Part shown: positions 35,097 to 43,939 of the stretch, piece after piece
Layout: each line of letters begins with the position of its first letter
Position numbering within the stretch: position 1 is the first letter of the stretch
Source of the DNA: an uncultured Oceanobacter sp.
Lineage (GTDB): Bacteria; Pseudomonadota; Gammaproteobacteria; Pseudomonadales; Oceanobacteraceae
Length of the DNA: 64,000 nucleotides
Assembly: GCA_913061185.1 (NCBI GenBank)
Contig: CAJXTI010000014.1
Span: 1-64,000 of the forward strand
Direction: 5' to 3'
The notes under the pieces: model-generated
The model's input: only the letters and a program-made list of their open reading frames with translations
Database searches by the model: none
Told to the model about the DNA's origin: nothing
Position numbers and translations under genes: made by a program

Positions 35097-36347
35097 ATGA
35101 CAGTAATGCAATCGAATGGCATAACCCGGCCAGTCGCTGGCCGACTGCAGCGCCTGCTGGAATGGCTAATATCGACGCCACCAAACCGATACAGCCGATC
35201 CCGGGCGGTCGCAGATAATGCTCAGGTCGTCATGCAGCGATTATTGCCGGATCTGGCCTGTGATATCGCCAGCTGCCAACACCCGGCAACCGATCTGGTA
35301 CCGCTGTTGGCTCCAGTACAGTCCTGGCTACAACAACAGTTCAAATCGACCCGTGCCAGCGCGCATGACGGCGTCCTGAAAACCTTATGGCTGCCCGACA
35401 TCAAAGGCGCAGGCTATCGCTGTATCGCTCTATCCAGCCTCACGGAAACGGGTACGGGTACGGGTACGGGTAACGATCCGGCCCATCAACCACTGCCCGC
35501 TGGCAGCTGGATGCAACCACTGGCACTGAGTCAGGGTTGTGGCTGGTTACTGGTAAACGGACAACCACTCAAGGCCCACGATCAAGAACAGCTCGAACAG
35601 TGCCTGACACTATTCACTGCCGTACTGCGACGTGGCCTCAACGGCTGGTATCAACAGCAGCAACGACTGCAACAAGCATTGCAGGAAGAGCGCCAATGGC
35701 ACGCCGCCGAGTTACACGATTCGGTGGCCCAGGTACTCGGGTATCTGCGTATGAGCAGTGCCCGGCTGGCCAAGCGCTGTGATAACAACGCAGAATTGGC
35801 GCCGCTGTTACCAGATGTCCTTGATCTCTCCGAACAGTGCCTGTTTGCCTACCGTCAAACCCGCGAACTGATTGCCACCTCACGCCTGTCGACTCTGGCC
35901 AGTGAACTGGGCAGCGGACTCAATCAGCTGGTTGAAGAATTTGAAGAACGCTCGGCACTGGTGTTTGAGCTGGACAATCGCTGCGAAAACCTGCCAATCG
36001 ACGATCATCAGGCTACCCAGTTGCTCTACATTGTGCGGGAATCGGTGTGTAATCTGGTGCGTCATGCCCATGCCAGCCACGCCCGTATTCGTCTCTGCCG
36101 CGAGGCCGACGATCAGCTGGTCTGCGACATTGAAGATAACGGCCGAGGTATACAGGCAACCGCCAACAGCGGCAGCTTCGGGCTGCAAATCATGCAAGAA
36201 CGGGCACAACGTATTGGCGCCAGACTGACCATTGGCCCACGCCAGCCCAGCGGCACCCGCGTCCGACTGCAGTTGCCGTTAGTCTCTTCACCCGCAACCG
36301 TCCGGCACGACAGCCCGGCAGCCACTCATCCGGGGGGAAAACCATGA
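35097..36347 (+). CDS. Soluble NarX/NreB-like sensor histidine kinase
   Basis: A 416-residue HisKA_3-type kinase that phosphorylates NarL-type regulators. The phosphoacceptor is His207 in AAELHDSVAQVLGYLRM. The ATP-binding domain has NLVRHA (N box), EDNGRGI (G1) and SGSFGLQIMQERA. No membrane segment is visible; the first 180 residues are a cytoplasmic sensory region of unclear fold, possibly GAF-like. GGAGG precedes the ATG. It overlaps the response regulator gene by four bases. A glycine-threonine run (TGTGTGTG, about 118-125) comes from a hexanucleotide repeat in the DNA. The stimulus is presumably intracellular, perhaps the PAS-protein encoded two genes downstream or an amine metabolite. 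Confidence 0.92.
   Translation: MTVMQSNGITRPVAGRLQRLLEWLISTPPNRYSRSRAVADNAQVVMQRLLPDLACDIASCQHPATDLVPLLAPVQSWLQQQFKSTRASAHDGVLKTLWLPDIKGAGYRCIALSSLTETGTGTGTGNDPAHQPLPAGSWMQPLALSQGCGWLLVNGQPLKAHDQEQLEQCLTLFTAVLRRGLNGWYQQQQRLQQALQEERQWHAAELHDSVAQVLGYLRMSSARLAKRCDNNAELAPLLPDVLDLSEQCLFAYRQTRELIATSRLSTLASELGSGLNQLVEEFEERSALVFELDNRCENLPIDDHQATQLLYIVRESVCNLVRHAHASHARIRLCREADDQLVCDIEDNGRGIQATANSGSFGLQIMQERAQRIGARLTIGPRQPSGTRVRLQLPLVSSPATVRHDSPAATHPGGKP
35448..35471 (+). repeat. Hexanucleotide tandem repeat in the kinase gene
   Basis: Four perfect copies of ACGGGT inside the kinase coding region, encoding Gly-Thr repeats in a linker before the kinase core. Copy-number change would keep the reading frame. 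Confidence 0.85.
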
Positions 36348-37096
36348 CCTTGTCATCCAACATAACGCCCAACAGCACACACGGCCATCCATCCATACCA
36401 GCAACACCGGCCCGCGTCGTGGTGGTCGATGATCACCCGCTGTTTCGCCGGGGAGTGGTGCAGCTGCTGAACGATAGCGAACACTTCAGCGTCGCCGCCG
36501 ACCTCGAACATGGTGGTGATTTGTTAGCAACACTGGAGCAGCATCAGCCGCATCTGGTGTTACTCGACCTGAATATGCCGGAAATCAGCGGCCTTGATCT
36601 GCTGCGCCAGATTCGTCAGCAGGAACTGGACATCAAAGTGGTGGTAATTACCGCTTCCGAGCACGACAGCGACCTGTTTGAAGCTCTCAGCAGCGGCGCG
36701 AATGGCTACCTGATGAAAGACACCGCGCCCGACGACATGCTGGCCCAGCTGGATGGTGTATTGTCTGGTGAGGTGGCCCTCAACAATCACAGCGTGACCC
36801 TGTTGGCCCAGGCGTTCCGGCAACCCGGCCTGAGTGATCATAGCGCCAGCCACCCGCTAGCCGAATCGGAGCCCAGCTTGCCCGGCGGCATCGACCTGAC
36901 CGCTCGCGAACGCCAGACCCTGACCCTGATTGCCCAAGGCTTGAACAACAAACTGATTGCCCGCGAACTGGGCATCAGTGATGGTACGGTCAAGGTCTAC
37001 GTCAAAAGCCTGCTGCGCAAACTGAATTTGCATTCACGGCTGGAACTGGCCGCCTGGGTACACCAGCACCCCGATGCCGTGAGCCTGAGTCTTTGA
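36344..37096 (+). CDS. NarL/LuxR-type response regulator
   Basis: A 250-residue response regulator. Receiver domain about 24-140 with acidic pair Asp29-Asp30 and phosphoacceptor Asp75 (LVLLDLNMPE). C-terminal GerE/LuxR helix-turn-helix (LTARERQTLTLIAQGLNNKLIARELGISDGTVKVYVKSLLRKL, about 186-230). A 23-residue Thr/Pro-rich tail precedes the receiver. Its ATG overlaps the kinase stop, and its stop overlaps the start of the PAS gene, so the three are translationally coupled. The likely targets are the divergent N-demethylase operon or the nearby ectoine operon; the sequence alone cannot decide. Confidence 0.93.
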   Translation: MTLSSNITPNSTHGHPSIPATPARVVVVDDHPLFRRGVVQLLNDSEHFSVAADLEHGGDLLATLEQHQPHLVLLDLNMPEISGLDLLRQIRQQELDIKVVVITASEHDSDLFEALSSGANGYLMKDTAPDDMLAQLDGVLSGEVALNNHSVTLLAQAFRQPGLSDHSASHPLAESEPSLPGGIDLTARERQTLTLIAQGLNNKLIARELGISDGTVKVYVKSLLRKLNLHSRLELAAWVHQHPDAVSLSL

Positions 37097-37893
37097 GTTG
37101 GTTACGCCGCAAGCCCCGGCAGCCTTCAACCCAGCTAGCAGCGGCTGACCTGCAACACCTGCTCGACAGCCTGAGTGATGCGGTCTTACAGCTTGATCGC
37201 CAGGGACGACTGACCTATGCCAACCAGGCCTGGCATCGTCTGACCGGCCATACTCTCGACGCCAGTATCGGCCGACCATTGGCAGACTTTCTGCACCCGC
37301 AGGATCGCTCCGGCTGGCTTCAGCAACTCAATGGCAACGTCACCGACGGCCAATCCCCTGAGCCACTCCAACTGCGATTGGCCACTCATGAGCATCCCCC
37401 GGTCTGGTGCGAGCTGCGCCTGCAAACGCTGGATGAGCAATATCTCTCCGCCACCCTCTGCGATATCACCCGTCAGGTTCAGACCGACCAGCAAAACAAG
37501 GCCACCCAACGTGGTCTGAATGCCCTGATGTCGCGGCTACCGGCCATGATTTATCGCTCCCGCAACGACCGCGACTGGACGATGGAATACGTCAGCGAAG
37601 GCTGCCTGGCACTGACCGGCTATAGCGCCGACGACCTGGTCAGAATGACCCACAAAAGTTACGGCAAACTGATACACCCGGCCGACGCCGACTATGTATG
37701 GCAACAAGTGCAGGAGGCACTGGCGCAGCAGCGCAGCTTCGAGCTCAACTATCGGTTGTTTCATACCAATGGCCAGATGCACCATGTCACAGAGAAAGGC
37801 TGTGGCGTTTACAGCAGCAACGGCAATGTGCTGGCGGTGGAAGGCGTTATTTTTGCGCGGGTAGACTGGAGAGCACAGGTGAAATCGGCCTGA
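37093..37893 (+). CDS. PAS-domain-only signalling protein
   Basis: A 266-residue cytoplasmic protein with two PAS domains. The first (about 17-125) begins LLDSLSDAVLQLDRQGRLTYANQAWHRLTGH. The second (about 140-262) begins MSRLPAMIYRSRNDRDWTMEYVSEGCLALTGY and includes the PAC-like NYRLFHTNGQMHHV. No kinase, cyclase, HTH or other output domain follows, and the protein ends shortly after the second PAS. The start is TTG overlapping the stop of the response regulator (TTGA). It is probably an accessory sensor for the soluble kinase upstream, though a free-standing ligand-binding role is possible. The start is inferred from coupling, since no strong ribosome site is visible. Confidence 0.82.
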   Translation: MSWLRRKPRQPSTQLAAADLQHLLDSLSDAVLQLDRQGRLTYANQAWHRLTGHTLDASIGRPLADFLHPQDRSGWLQQLNGNVTDGQSPEPLQLRLATHEHPPVWCELRLQTLDEQYLSATLCDITRQVQTDQQNKATQRGLNALMSRLPAMIYRSRNDRDWTMEYVSEGCLALTGYSADDLVRMTHKSYGKLIHPADADYVWQQVQEALAQQRSFELNYRLFHTNGQMHHVTEKGCGVYSSNGNVLAVEGVIFARVDWRAQVKSA

Positions 37894-38103
37894 TCGGCCT
37901 GATGAATGCGCTACCAGCCTTCCCATCCCGTGAAATCATCTGAGCATGAGCCTGTATGGTTTGCCCGTTTGCGAGCGAACAGGCGACTGGGTGTTGTTCG
38001 GACTCAATCAGCACCCGGCTGACATCCGGATTGACCCACAGGCTGCCGGTATAGCTGGCCAGCATGGAAACTCGCCGCTCCGTACCGTTTAAAACCGAAC
38101 CGG

Positions 38104-38595
38104 TTAACCCAACAACAAGTCCCCATCAATCGGGAAATACTCGCTGGCAGCGTTAATCAACGCAGCCGCCGTCAGTTTGGCTACGCCATACACTTCCACC
38201 CGCTTACCCTCACCGACCCTCAGTTTATTGGCCAGTAAATCAAAATCGCCATCACCAGAGACCAGCACCACCACGTCTGCCTGCTGACCAAATTCCAGCG
38301 CATCAATGGTAATACCCACATCCCAGTCGCCCTTGGCGGAGCCATCAGCACGCTGAATAAAAGGTTTTAACCGCACATCGAAACCAATCGCCCGCAGGAT
38401 ATTCTGGAATTCCCGCTGTTTCTGATCACCACGGTCGGTGGCATAGGCAACGGCTTTGACAAGGTCACGCCCTTCTGTGGCTTGTGCCCAGAAGCGGTTG
38501 TAGTCGAAGTTGCGTTTAAAGGCACTGCGAGTGGTGTAATAGACATTTTGTACGTCGACAAAAATGGCGACCTTTTCAGGGGTAGCAGCAGTCAT
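38104..38595 (-). CDS. NYN-domain (LabA-like) protein
   Basis: A 163-residue NYN/PIN-fold protein from the ATG at 38595. Acidic residues expected for metal binding are visible in IFVDVQNVYY (near the N terminus) and in VVLVSGDGDFDLL, with further conserved aspartates in GDWDVGITIDALEF. The family (LabA/DUF88) is thought to be single-strand RNA nucleases, though few members are characterised. It is followed 33 bp upstream by the AraC gene on the same strand. No link with the neighbouring catabolic operons is evident. Confidence 0.88.
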   Translation of the reverse strand: MTAATPEKVAIFVDVQNVYYTTRSAFKRNFDYNRFWAQATEGRDLVKAVAYATDRGDQKQREFQNILRAIGFDVRLKPFIQRADGSAKGDWDVGITIDALEFGQQADVVVLVSGDGDFDLLANKLRVGEGKRVEVYGVAKLTAAALINAASEYFPIDGDLLLG

Positions 38596-38628
38596 AACGG
38601 GATTCCGAAGCAAGAAACTCCGATCAAA

Positions 38629-39636
38629 TCACACCCGGCTCTCAATCGCTATTTCCGAGCGCATTACTGCCTTGTCTTTCCCCGGTGGGGCGCCGAATAA
38701 TTTGCGGTAGTCACGGCTGAATTGCGATGGGCTTTCGTAACCGACCTGATAGCCAACGCTGGCCACTTCGTGCTCGGTAAGCAGTAATCGCCGGGCTTCT
38801 TGCAAGCGTATCTGTTTTTGGAACTGTACCGGCGTGAGCTGGGTAATCGCCTTGAAATGGCGGTGAAACGAGGCGGCACTCATGCTGGCCATCGCGGCCA
38901 GATCGGCCACTTTGAAGGCTTGCTGAAAATGGGTACGTATCCAGGCCGTGACCCGACCAATACGGGCAGTATCGCTGTCTTCCAGGCCTGTTTGCAGCAG
39001 CGCAGCGCCCATCGGTGAACGTAATAATCGCCAACAAATTTCCCGTCGGATCAGCGGTTCAAGAATATCGAGGTGTTGCGGTTGATCCAGCAAGTACAGC
39101 AGGCGCATCAGCGGATCGTACAGGTCGGCGGGGATCTCACCCGTCGATAACGCCGGTTGTCTGGTGGTACCAGACATAGCGCTGGCAAGCGCAGTGACCG
39201 GCGTTACAGCAGCCTGAATGTCCGGGTGTTGCAGCAGCAATTCCGACACCATCGCCGGGTCGATGGCCAAACTGAACGCCACGTAGGGCTGCTGGCTGCT
39301 GGCGTCGACAATACGGGAGTTCACCGGCACATTCACCGACGCAAACAGGCATTGGCCACGCTGATAGTGAAACCGGGAGTCACTCAGTTCACTGATCTTG
39401 CTGCCTTGCAGCACCACACAAAATGAGGTCGGGTAAATCGCCCGAATAGTGCCGCTGGGCTCGGTGGCGAGGGTCAGCCGCAAGCCATCAATGGCATTGT
39501 TATGGCCATGGGTATGCCACTGCCGTTCTGCCAACACTCGCAGTTGGTCGAGCGCCGTATCCTGTCGGTCATCAACAGCAGCAGCACCTGTCGGTTCTGG
39601 CCGTTTGAATGGTATCACCCCGGATTGTGTACTCAT
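38629..39636 (-). CDS. AraC family transcriptional regulator
   Basis: A 335-residue AraC regulator: N-terminal cupin-like ligand domain of the AraC_N type (SFCVVLQGSKISELSDSRFHYQRGQCLF, about 76-103) and a C-terminal double helix-turn-helix (VADLAAMASMSAASFHRHFKAITQLTPVQFQKQIRLQEARRLL, about 242-286, then SPSQFSRDYRKLFG). GGGAG precedes the ATG. It is divergent from an aldo/keto reductase gene 250 bp away, an arrangement in which regulators of this subfamily often control the neighbouring oxidoreductase. Confidence 0.93.
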   Translation of the reverse strand: MSTQSGVIPFKRPEPTGAAAVDDRQDTALDQLRVLAERQWHTHGHNNAIDGLRLTLATEPSGTIRAIYPTSFCVVLQGSKISELSDSRFHYQRGQCLFASVNVPVNSRIVDASSQQPYVAFSLAIDPAMVSELLLQHPDIQAAVTPVTALASAMSGTTRQPALSTGEIPADLYDPLMRLLYLLDQPQHLDILEPLIRREICWRLLRSPMGAALLQTGLEDSDTARIGRVTAWIRTHFQQAFKVADLAAMASMSAASFHRHFKAITQLTPVQFQKQIRLQEARRLLLTEHEVASVGYQVGYESPSQFSRDYRKLFGAPPGKDKAVMRSEIAIESRV

Positions 39637-39887
39637 ATTGATGCTCTCCCGTTCGTTCTGCTACAGCCGCCACCAGTCTCTAACCGTCTCCCACCAGCAC
39701 CGACTATCACCTGGAACCACCTTACTCTGACGTCCGTCAAAAAGAAGGCCCCGGCAAACAGTTTGACAGGATCAGGCAAGAGTCTGCGAGTTTCTGCCAG
39801 CGGTTCTGACAGCTTCTGGCGATAGCATAACCCCATGCCTTTGCCACAGTCGCACAGGCAATCACAAACCAACCAAGGTGACTTGTT

Positions 39888-40964
39888 ATGCCAACCACAC
39901 CCAATATTACTCCCCCGGCCACCAATTCAGGCGGGATGCGTATGCGTCAGCTGGGCAATTCCGGCTTGTTTGTGTCTGAACTGTGCCTTGGCACCATGAC
40001 TTTTGGTGGCAGTGATGGCATCTGGGGCATGATCGGCCAGCTACAACAGCAACAAGTCGATGAACTGGTGACGACCGCACTGGCGGCAGGCATCAATTTT
40101 ATCGATACCGCCAACGTCTACGGTGGTGGCGCCAGCGAACGCTTGCTGGGCCAGTCATTAAAGAACCTGGGCGTTAACCGCAGCGAGGTCGTGATTGCGA
40201 CCAAGGTGCTCGGCCCCATGGGTGCCAGCCCCAATACTCGGGGGGCATCACGTGGCCACATTATGAGCCAGTGCAAGGCCAGCTTGCAGCGCCTGCAACT
40301 CGACTACATTGATCTTTACCAGATTCACGGTTTCGACAAGGCAACGCCAATCGCAGAAACCCTCGAAGCCCTCAACACTCTGGTACAACACGGGTTGGTG
40401 AACTACATCGGGCTATCGAACTGGGCTGCCTGGCAAGTGATCAAAGCGGTCGGCATCGCCGAAGCCCGTCGACTGTGCCCGATTATCTCGCTGCAGGCCT
40501 ATTACACCCTTGTCGGCCGCGATCTCGAACGGGAAGTCATCCCCATGCTCGAAGCGGAAAACATCGGCTTGATGGTCTGGAGTCCTCTGGCCGGTGGCTA
40601 CCTGTCGGGTAAATACGAAGGCCCGGAAGCATCGGAAGAAAACCGTCGCGCCAAGTTCGACTTCCCACCGGTCAACCGCGAGCGCGGCAGTCAGGTCATT
40701 GACGTGATGCGAGGCATTGCCGCCAAAAAACAAACCAGCGTAGCGCGGATTGCACTGGCCTGGCTGCTCCACCAGCAAGCCGTCACCAGCGTGATTATCG
40801 GTGCCAAACGCATCGATCAACTGCAGGACAATATCGCGGCAACCCAGGTGCAACTGACGCTTGAGGAGCGAGCAATGTTGGATGAAGTCAGCCGCTTGCC
40901 AGACGAATATCCGGGCTGGATGCTGGAACGTCAGCTGGAATATCGGGCGCATATGCAAGGCTGA
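39888..40964 (+). CDS. Aldo/keto reductase
   Basis: A 358-residue NADPH-dependent oxidoreductase with a TIM-barrel fold. The catalytic tetrad is complete: Asp73, Tyr78 (DTANVYGGG), Lys106 (IATKVLG) and His147 (YQIHGFD). The C-terminal cofactor motif IGAKRIDQLQDN is present. It belongs to the AKR11/YajO-like group. The ATG at 39888 is used; an ATG 16 codons later would also give a complete enzyme. It is divergent from the AraC gene, its probable regulator. Physiological substrate unknown, perhaps a detoxification target. Confidence 0.92.
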   Translation: MPTTPNITPPATNSGGMRMRQLGNSGLFVSELCLGTMTFGGSDGIWGMIGQLQQQQVDELVTTALAAGINFIDTANVYGGGASERLLGQSLKNLGVNRSEVVIATKVLGPMGASPNTRGASRGHIMSQCKASLQRLQLDYIDLYQIHGFDKATPIAETLEALNTLVQHGLVNYIGLSNWAAWQVIKAVGIAEARRLCPIISLQAYYTLVGRDLEREVIPMLEAENIGLMVWSPLAGGYLSGKYEGPEASEENRRAKFDFPPVNRERGSQVIDVMRGIAAKKQTSVARIALAWLLHQQAVTSVIIGAKRIDQLQDNIAATQVQLTLEERAMLDEVSRLPDEYPGWMLERQLEYRAHMQG

Positions 40965-41155
40965 GCCAAACGCAGCAAGGGCGGGTTAATCACCCGTCCG
41001 TCTTCGTCTTAGCCGAGTTTATTAGCCGTGACTCCAGAGTGGACGTTCGGGTGGTCTTGGGAGGGCTTTAAGGCAATGGCAGTAGCGTCACCGGGTTAGA
41101 TTATTGTTTGCCAATCATCGCATCAATGATACTTAATTGATTATCTCGCTGGGGT

Positions 41156-41185
41156 AAAACACCCATGCAGACAGCAGCATGGGTG
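41156..41185 (-). terminator. Rho-independent terminator of the ectoine operon
   Basis: On the minus strand CACCCATGC-TGCTGTCT-GCATGGGTG forms a 9-bp perfect stem followed by TTTT. It starts seven bases after the doeC stop. Confidence 0.88.
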
Positions 41186-41191
41186 CCTCGT

Positions 41192-42565
41192 TTAGCCTAT
41201 CCACACCTGTTTGGCGTTGGTGAACTCCCGAATTCCTTGCGGCCCCAGTTCGCGACCGTAGCCGGATTTTTTGATACCACCGGATGGCAGCCGTGGATCG
41301 GTTTTGACGATGCCGTTCACCGCCACTTGTCCGGCTTGCAGGCGCAGGATGGCCTGACGTTTCTGCCGTGGGGTATTGGTCCAGATGCTGGCACCAAGGC
41401 CGTATTCTGTGGCGTTGGCGACCGTGATAGCGTGCTCAAAATCGTCGACTTTCATCACCGCCATCACAGGCCCGAAGGTTTCTTCTTCAAAGGCGGCCAT
41501 GCCCGGTTCGACGTCTACCAGCAAGGTCGGCGGGTAATAAAATCCCGGACGATGTAGTGGTTCACCACCCAACAGGCAGCGAGCACCGGCGTTAATGGTG
41601 TCGGCGACCTGGCGATGCAGGTTGTTCATTAAATCCTGACGGGCGATCGGGCCTATCTGGGTGTCGTCCAGCAACGGGTCGCCAATCACCAATTGTTCCA
41701 TCCGGCTGGCCAGCTTGTCGACAAAGTCGTCGTACACTGGTGCTTCGACCAGTATCCGTTTGGCGGCAATACAGGATTGACCGGCATTGATCATGCGCGA
41801 CAACACGACGATGTCTGCAGCCTTGTCGAGGTCGGCATCGGCCATCACGATGCAGGGGTCTGAGCCACCCAGCTCCAGTACAGCATGTTTGATTTCGGCA
41901 GCAGCAATGCTGGCAACTTTGGCACCAGCGGCACTGGAGCCGGTAAATGACACCGCCTGAATTGCCGGATGCCGAATAGCCGCTTCGATCTGTTCCGTCG
42001 CCACGGTCAGATTGACCATAATGTGGGCTGGTACTTTGTTGACCGCACATACGTCATCAAAGACCGTCTCAATCAGCTGTGCACAGCCCTGCACATTCGG
42101 ATCGTGTTTCATCACGCAGGTGTTACCGGCCATCAGCGCCGGAGCGAGAAACCGGAATGCCAGCCACAGCGGCGCATTCCAGGGCAAAATACCCAACACC
42201 GCACCTAATGGTTGATAGGTGACATAGCTTTGCACAGCGTCCGATTCAATCGATTCACTGTCGAGATACACCGCTGCCTGTTCAGCGTAATGTTCGGTGC
42301 ACCAGGCGGCTTTTTCCACTTCTGCCAATCCTTCCCGGATTGGCTTGCCCATTTCCAGTGCCATCATCTCGGCCAGCGCCTGCTTGCGTTCACGCAGCTT
42401 GGCCGCAACCCCCAGCATTACTTTGCAACGCAAGCTCAATCGGGCACTGCCCCAGTCTTGATAGGCGTTGGTGGCCTGTGTTATGCGCTGATTTATGTCA
42501 TCCACAGACAGTGTGGGGTAAGTTTCCAGCACCATCCCGGTGGTCGGGTTTGTTACCGTCAGCAT
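41192..42565 (-). CDS. doeC: Aspartate-semialdehyde dehydrogenase of ectoine catabolism
   Basis: A 457-residue aldehyde dehydrogenase from the ATG at 42565. That start has AGGAG six bases upstream and gives the usual MLTVTNPTTG opening; a frame 24 codons longer lacks a ribosome site. Catalytic residues are in LELGGSDP (Glu) and NAGQSC (Cys), with FTGSS and EEETFGPVMA present. DoeC oxidises L-aspartate-beta-semialdehyde to aspartate, the last step of ectoine breakdown. On its own it could be a generic succinate-semialdehyde-type dehydrogenase; the doeB2-doeD-doeA context makes DoeC the best call. It is last in the operon, 96 bp after doeA, and ends at a strong terminator. Confidence 0.86.
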   Translation of the reverse strand: MLTVTNPTTGMVLETYPTLSVDDINQRITQATNAYQDWGSARLSLRCKVMLGVAAKLRERKQALAEMMALEMGKPIREGLAEVEKAAWCTEHYAEQAAVYLDSESIESDAVQSYVTYQPLGAVLGILPWNAPLWLAFRFLAPALMAGNTCVMKHDPNVQGCAQLIETVFDDVCAVNKVPAHIMVNLTVATEQIEAAIRHPAIQAVSFTGSSAAGAKVASIAAAEIKHAVLELGGSDPCIVMADADLDKAADIVVLSRMINAGQSCIAAKRILVEAPVYDDFVDKLASRMEQLVIGDPLLDDTQIGPIARQDLMNNLHRQVADTINAGARCLLGGEPLHRPGFYYPPTLLVDVEPGMAAFEEETFGPVMAVMKVDDFEHAITVANATEYGLGASIWTNTPRQKRQAILRLQAGQVAVNGIVKTDPRLPSGGIKKSGYGRELGPQGIREFTNAKQVWIG

Positions 42566-42661
42566 ACTATCTCCTGCGGCTGCCGCTGCGGATATCCAAC
42601 AGGGCAGCTCGGTTAATTCAAGGGTCTGGTCAGCCATCGAGTCTATCGATGGCTTATCGCA

Positions 42662-43939
42662 TCAGGCATCGGCGGTTTTCTTTTTGGCTGCGGGCTTGTC
42701 TGCCAGTGCCAGCTCGGCGGGGGCAGATTCTGGCTTGCGGGCAACGGCACCCAGATCCACCAGATTACTGCTCGGCTCCGGCTTCACCACAAAATCCCGC
42801 TCCATACTGAAGAAGGACTTGCAGCCCTGGTCAGTGATGTAAATGGTATCGGAGATGCCGCAGGTCTTGTCGCCGTCGACGCCCCACATCCAGGGAATAA
42901 TATGGAAGGTCATGCCCTCTTCCAGAATCGCCGAATCGCCCTGATTGAGGCTGACAATGTAGCCTTCATCCCAGCTCGGTGGAAAGGCGATGCCGATCGA
43001 GTACCCGGAGCGGGTCGCCAGCCGGGCACCCACATCGTTGTCGGAAATGATATTACGGATCATGTTATCCACATCCGAGACGGTCATGCCCGGCTGCACA
43101 AACTCGTGCACGGCATCTAACGCCTGCTTCATCTTTTCCTGCGCTTTGTACATGGAATCACTCAGCTCGCCAAGTACCACGGTGCGCATCATGGCGGTGT
43201 GGTAACGCCGATAACAACCGCCGACTTCCAGGAAGATATGTTCGTTCGGCTGCACCACCCGTCCTTCCCAGGTCGCATGACCAATCATTGAGCGAGGGCC
43301 GGAGGTGACATAGGGCATCACCGCCGGGGTTTCGCCACCAGCGCGGAACATGCCGGAGCTGATGGCGGCACCAATTTCGTTCTCACTGGCACCCGCCATG
43401 CAAGCCTCAATACCTGCGGCCATACCCGCTTCGGTGGCAGTAGCGGCCCGTTGCATAATCCCGATTTCGTGTACGGATTTACAAATCCTCCCCTGCTCAA
43501 CAATGCCAAAGCAGTCCAGCAGCTTGGCATTACGCATCCGGGTGTGGATAAAGTCCTGGTGGTAGGCCGGGAAAAAGTAGGAGTTACGTTCGTAACCAAT
43601 ACGTTTGTTGGCCAAGCCAAATTCAGTCAGCGCATCCACCAGCATCTGGATGGCATCGCCGGTATCCGGGTAAGGACGGGTCACTTCCACCCAGGTGCGA
43701 TGAATCACATTGGATTCTTCCATCGCCCGCGTGATCATGAATGGTTCGGCTTCCAGCGGTACTACCAGCGCCTGAAAGAAACTGTAGCCGGTGGTCTGGT
43801 AATCGGTCAGGTACATGATGTTTTCCGGGTCGGAAATCACCACGGCGTCGAGCCGGCGGTAGGCAATACGCTCTCGCAGGGCGTCCATCCGGCGTACGTA
43901 TTCTTCGTGCGGGAAAGTCATATCATCACGCTGTCTCAT
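42662..43939 (-). CDS. doeA: Ectoine hydrolase
   Basis: A 425-residue M24/creatinase-fold protein. DoeA opens the ectoine ring to N-acetyl-L-2,4-diaminobutyrate. Family features are the N-terminal creatinase-like domain (YVRRMDALRERIAYRRLDAVVISDPENIMYLTDYQTTGYSFFQ) and a C-terminal pita-bread domain (HIFLEVGGCYRRYHTAMMRTVVLGE). Homologues are about 400 residues; this one adds an Ala/Pro/Lys-rich tail ending in KPAAKKKTADA. The ATG at 43939 has GGAGG upstream and overlaps the doeD stop (ATGA). Proline dipeptidase is the main alternative, but the operon argues for DoeA. Confidence 0.9.
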   Translation of the reverse strand: MRQRDDMTFPHEEYVRRMDALRERIAYRRLDAVVISDPENIMYLTDYQTTGYSFFQALVVPLEAEPFMITRAMEESNVIHRTWVEVTRPYPDTGDAIQMLVDALTEFGLANKRIGYERNSYFFPAYHQDFIHTRMRNAKLLDCFGIVEQGRICKSVHEIGIMQRAATATEAGMAAGIEACMAGASENEIGAAISSGMFRAGGETPAVMPYVTSGPRSMIGHATWEGRVVQPNEHIFLEVGGCYRRYHTAMMRTVVLGELSDSMYKAQEKMKQALDAVHEFVQPGMTVSDVDNMIRNIISDNDVGARLATRSGYSIGIAFPPSWDEGYIVSLNQGDSAILEEGMTFHIIPWMWGVDGDKTCGISDTIYITDQGCKSFFSMERDFVVKPEPSSNLVDLGAVARKPESAPAELALADKPAAKKKTADA

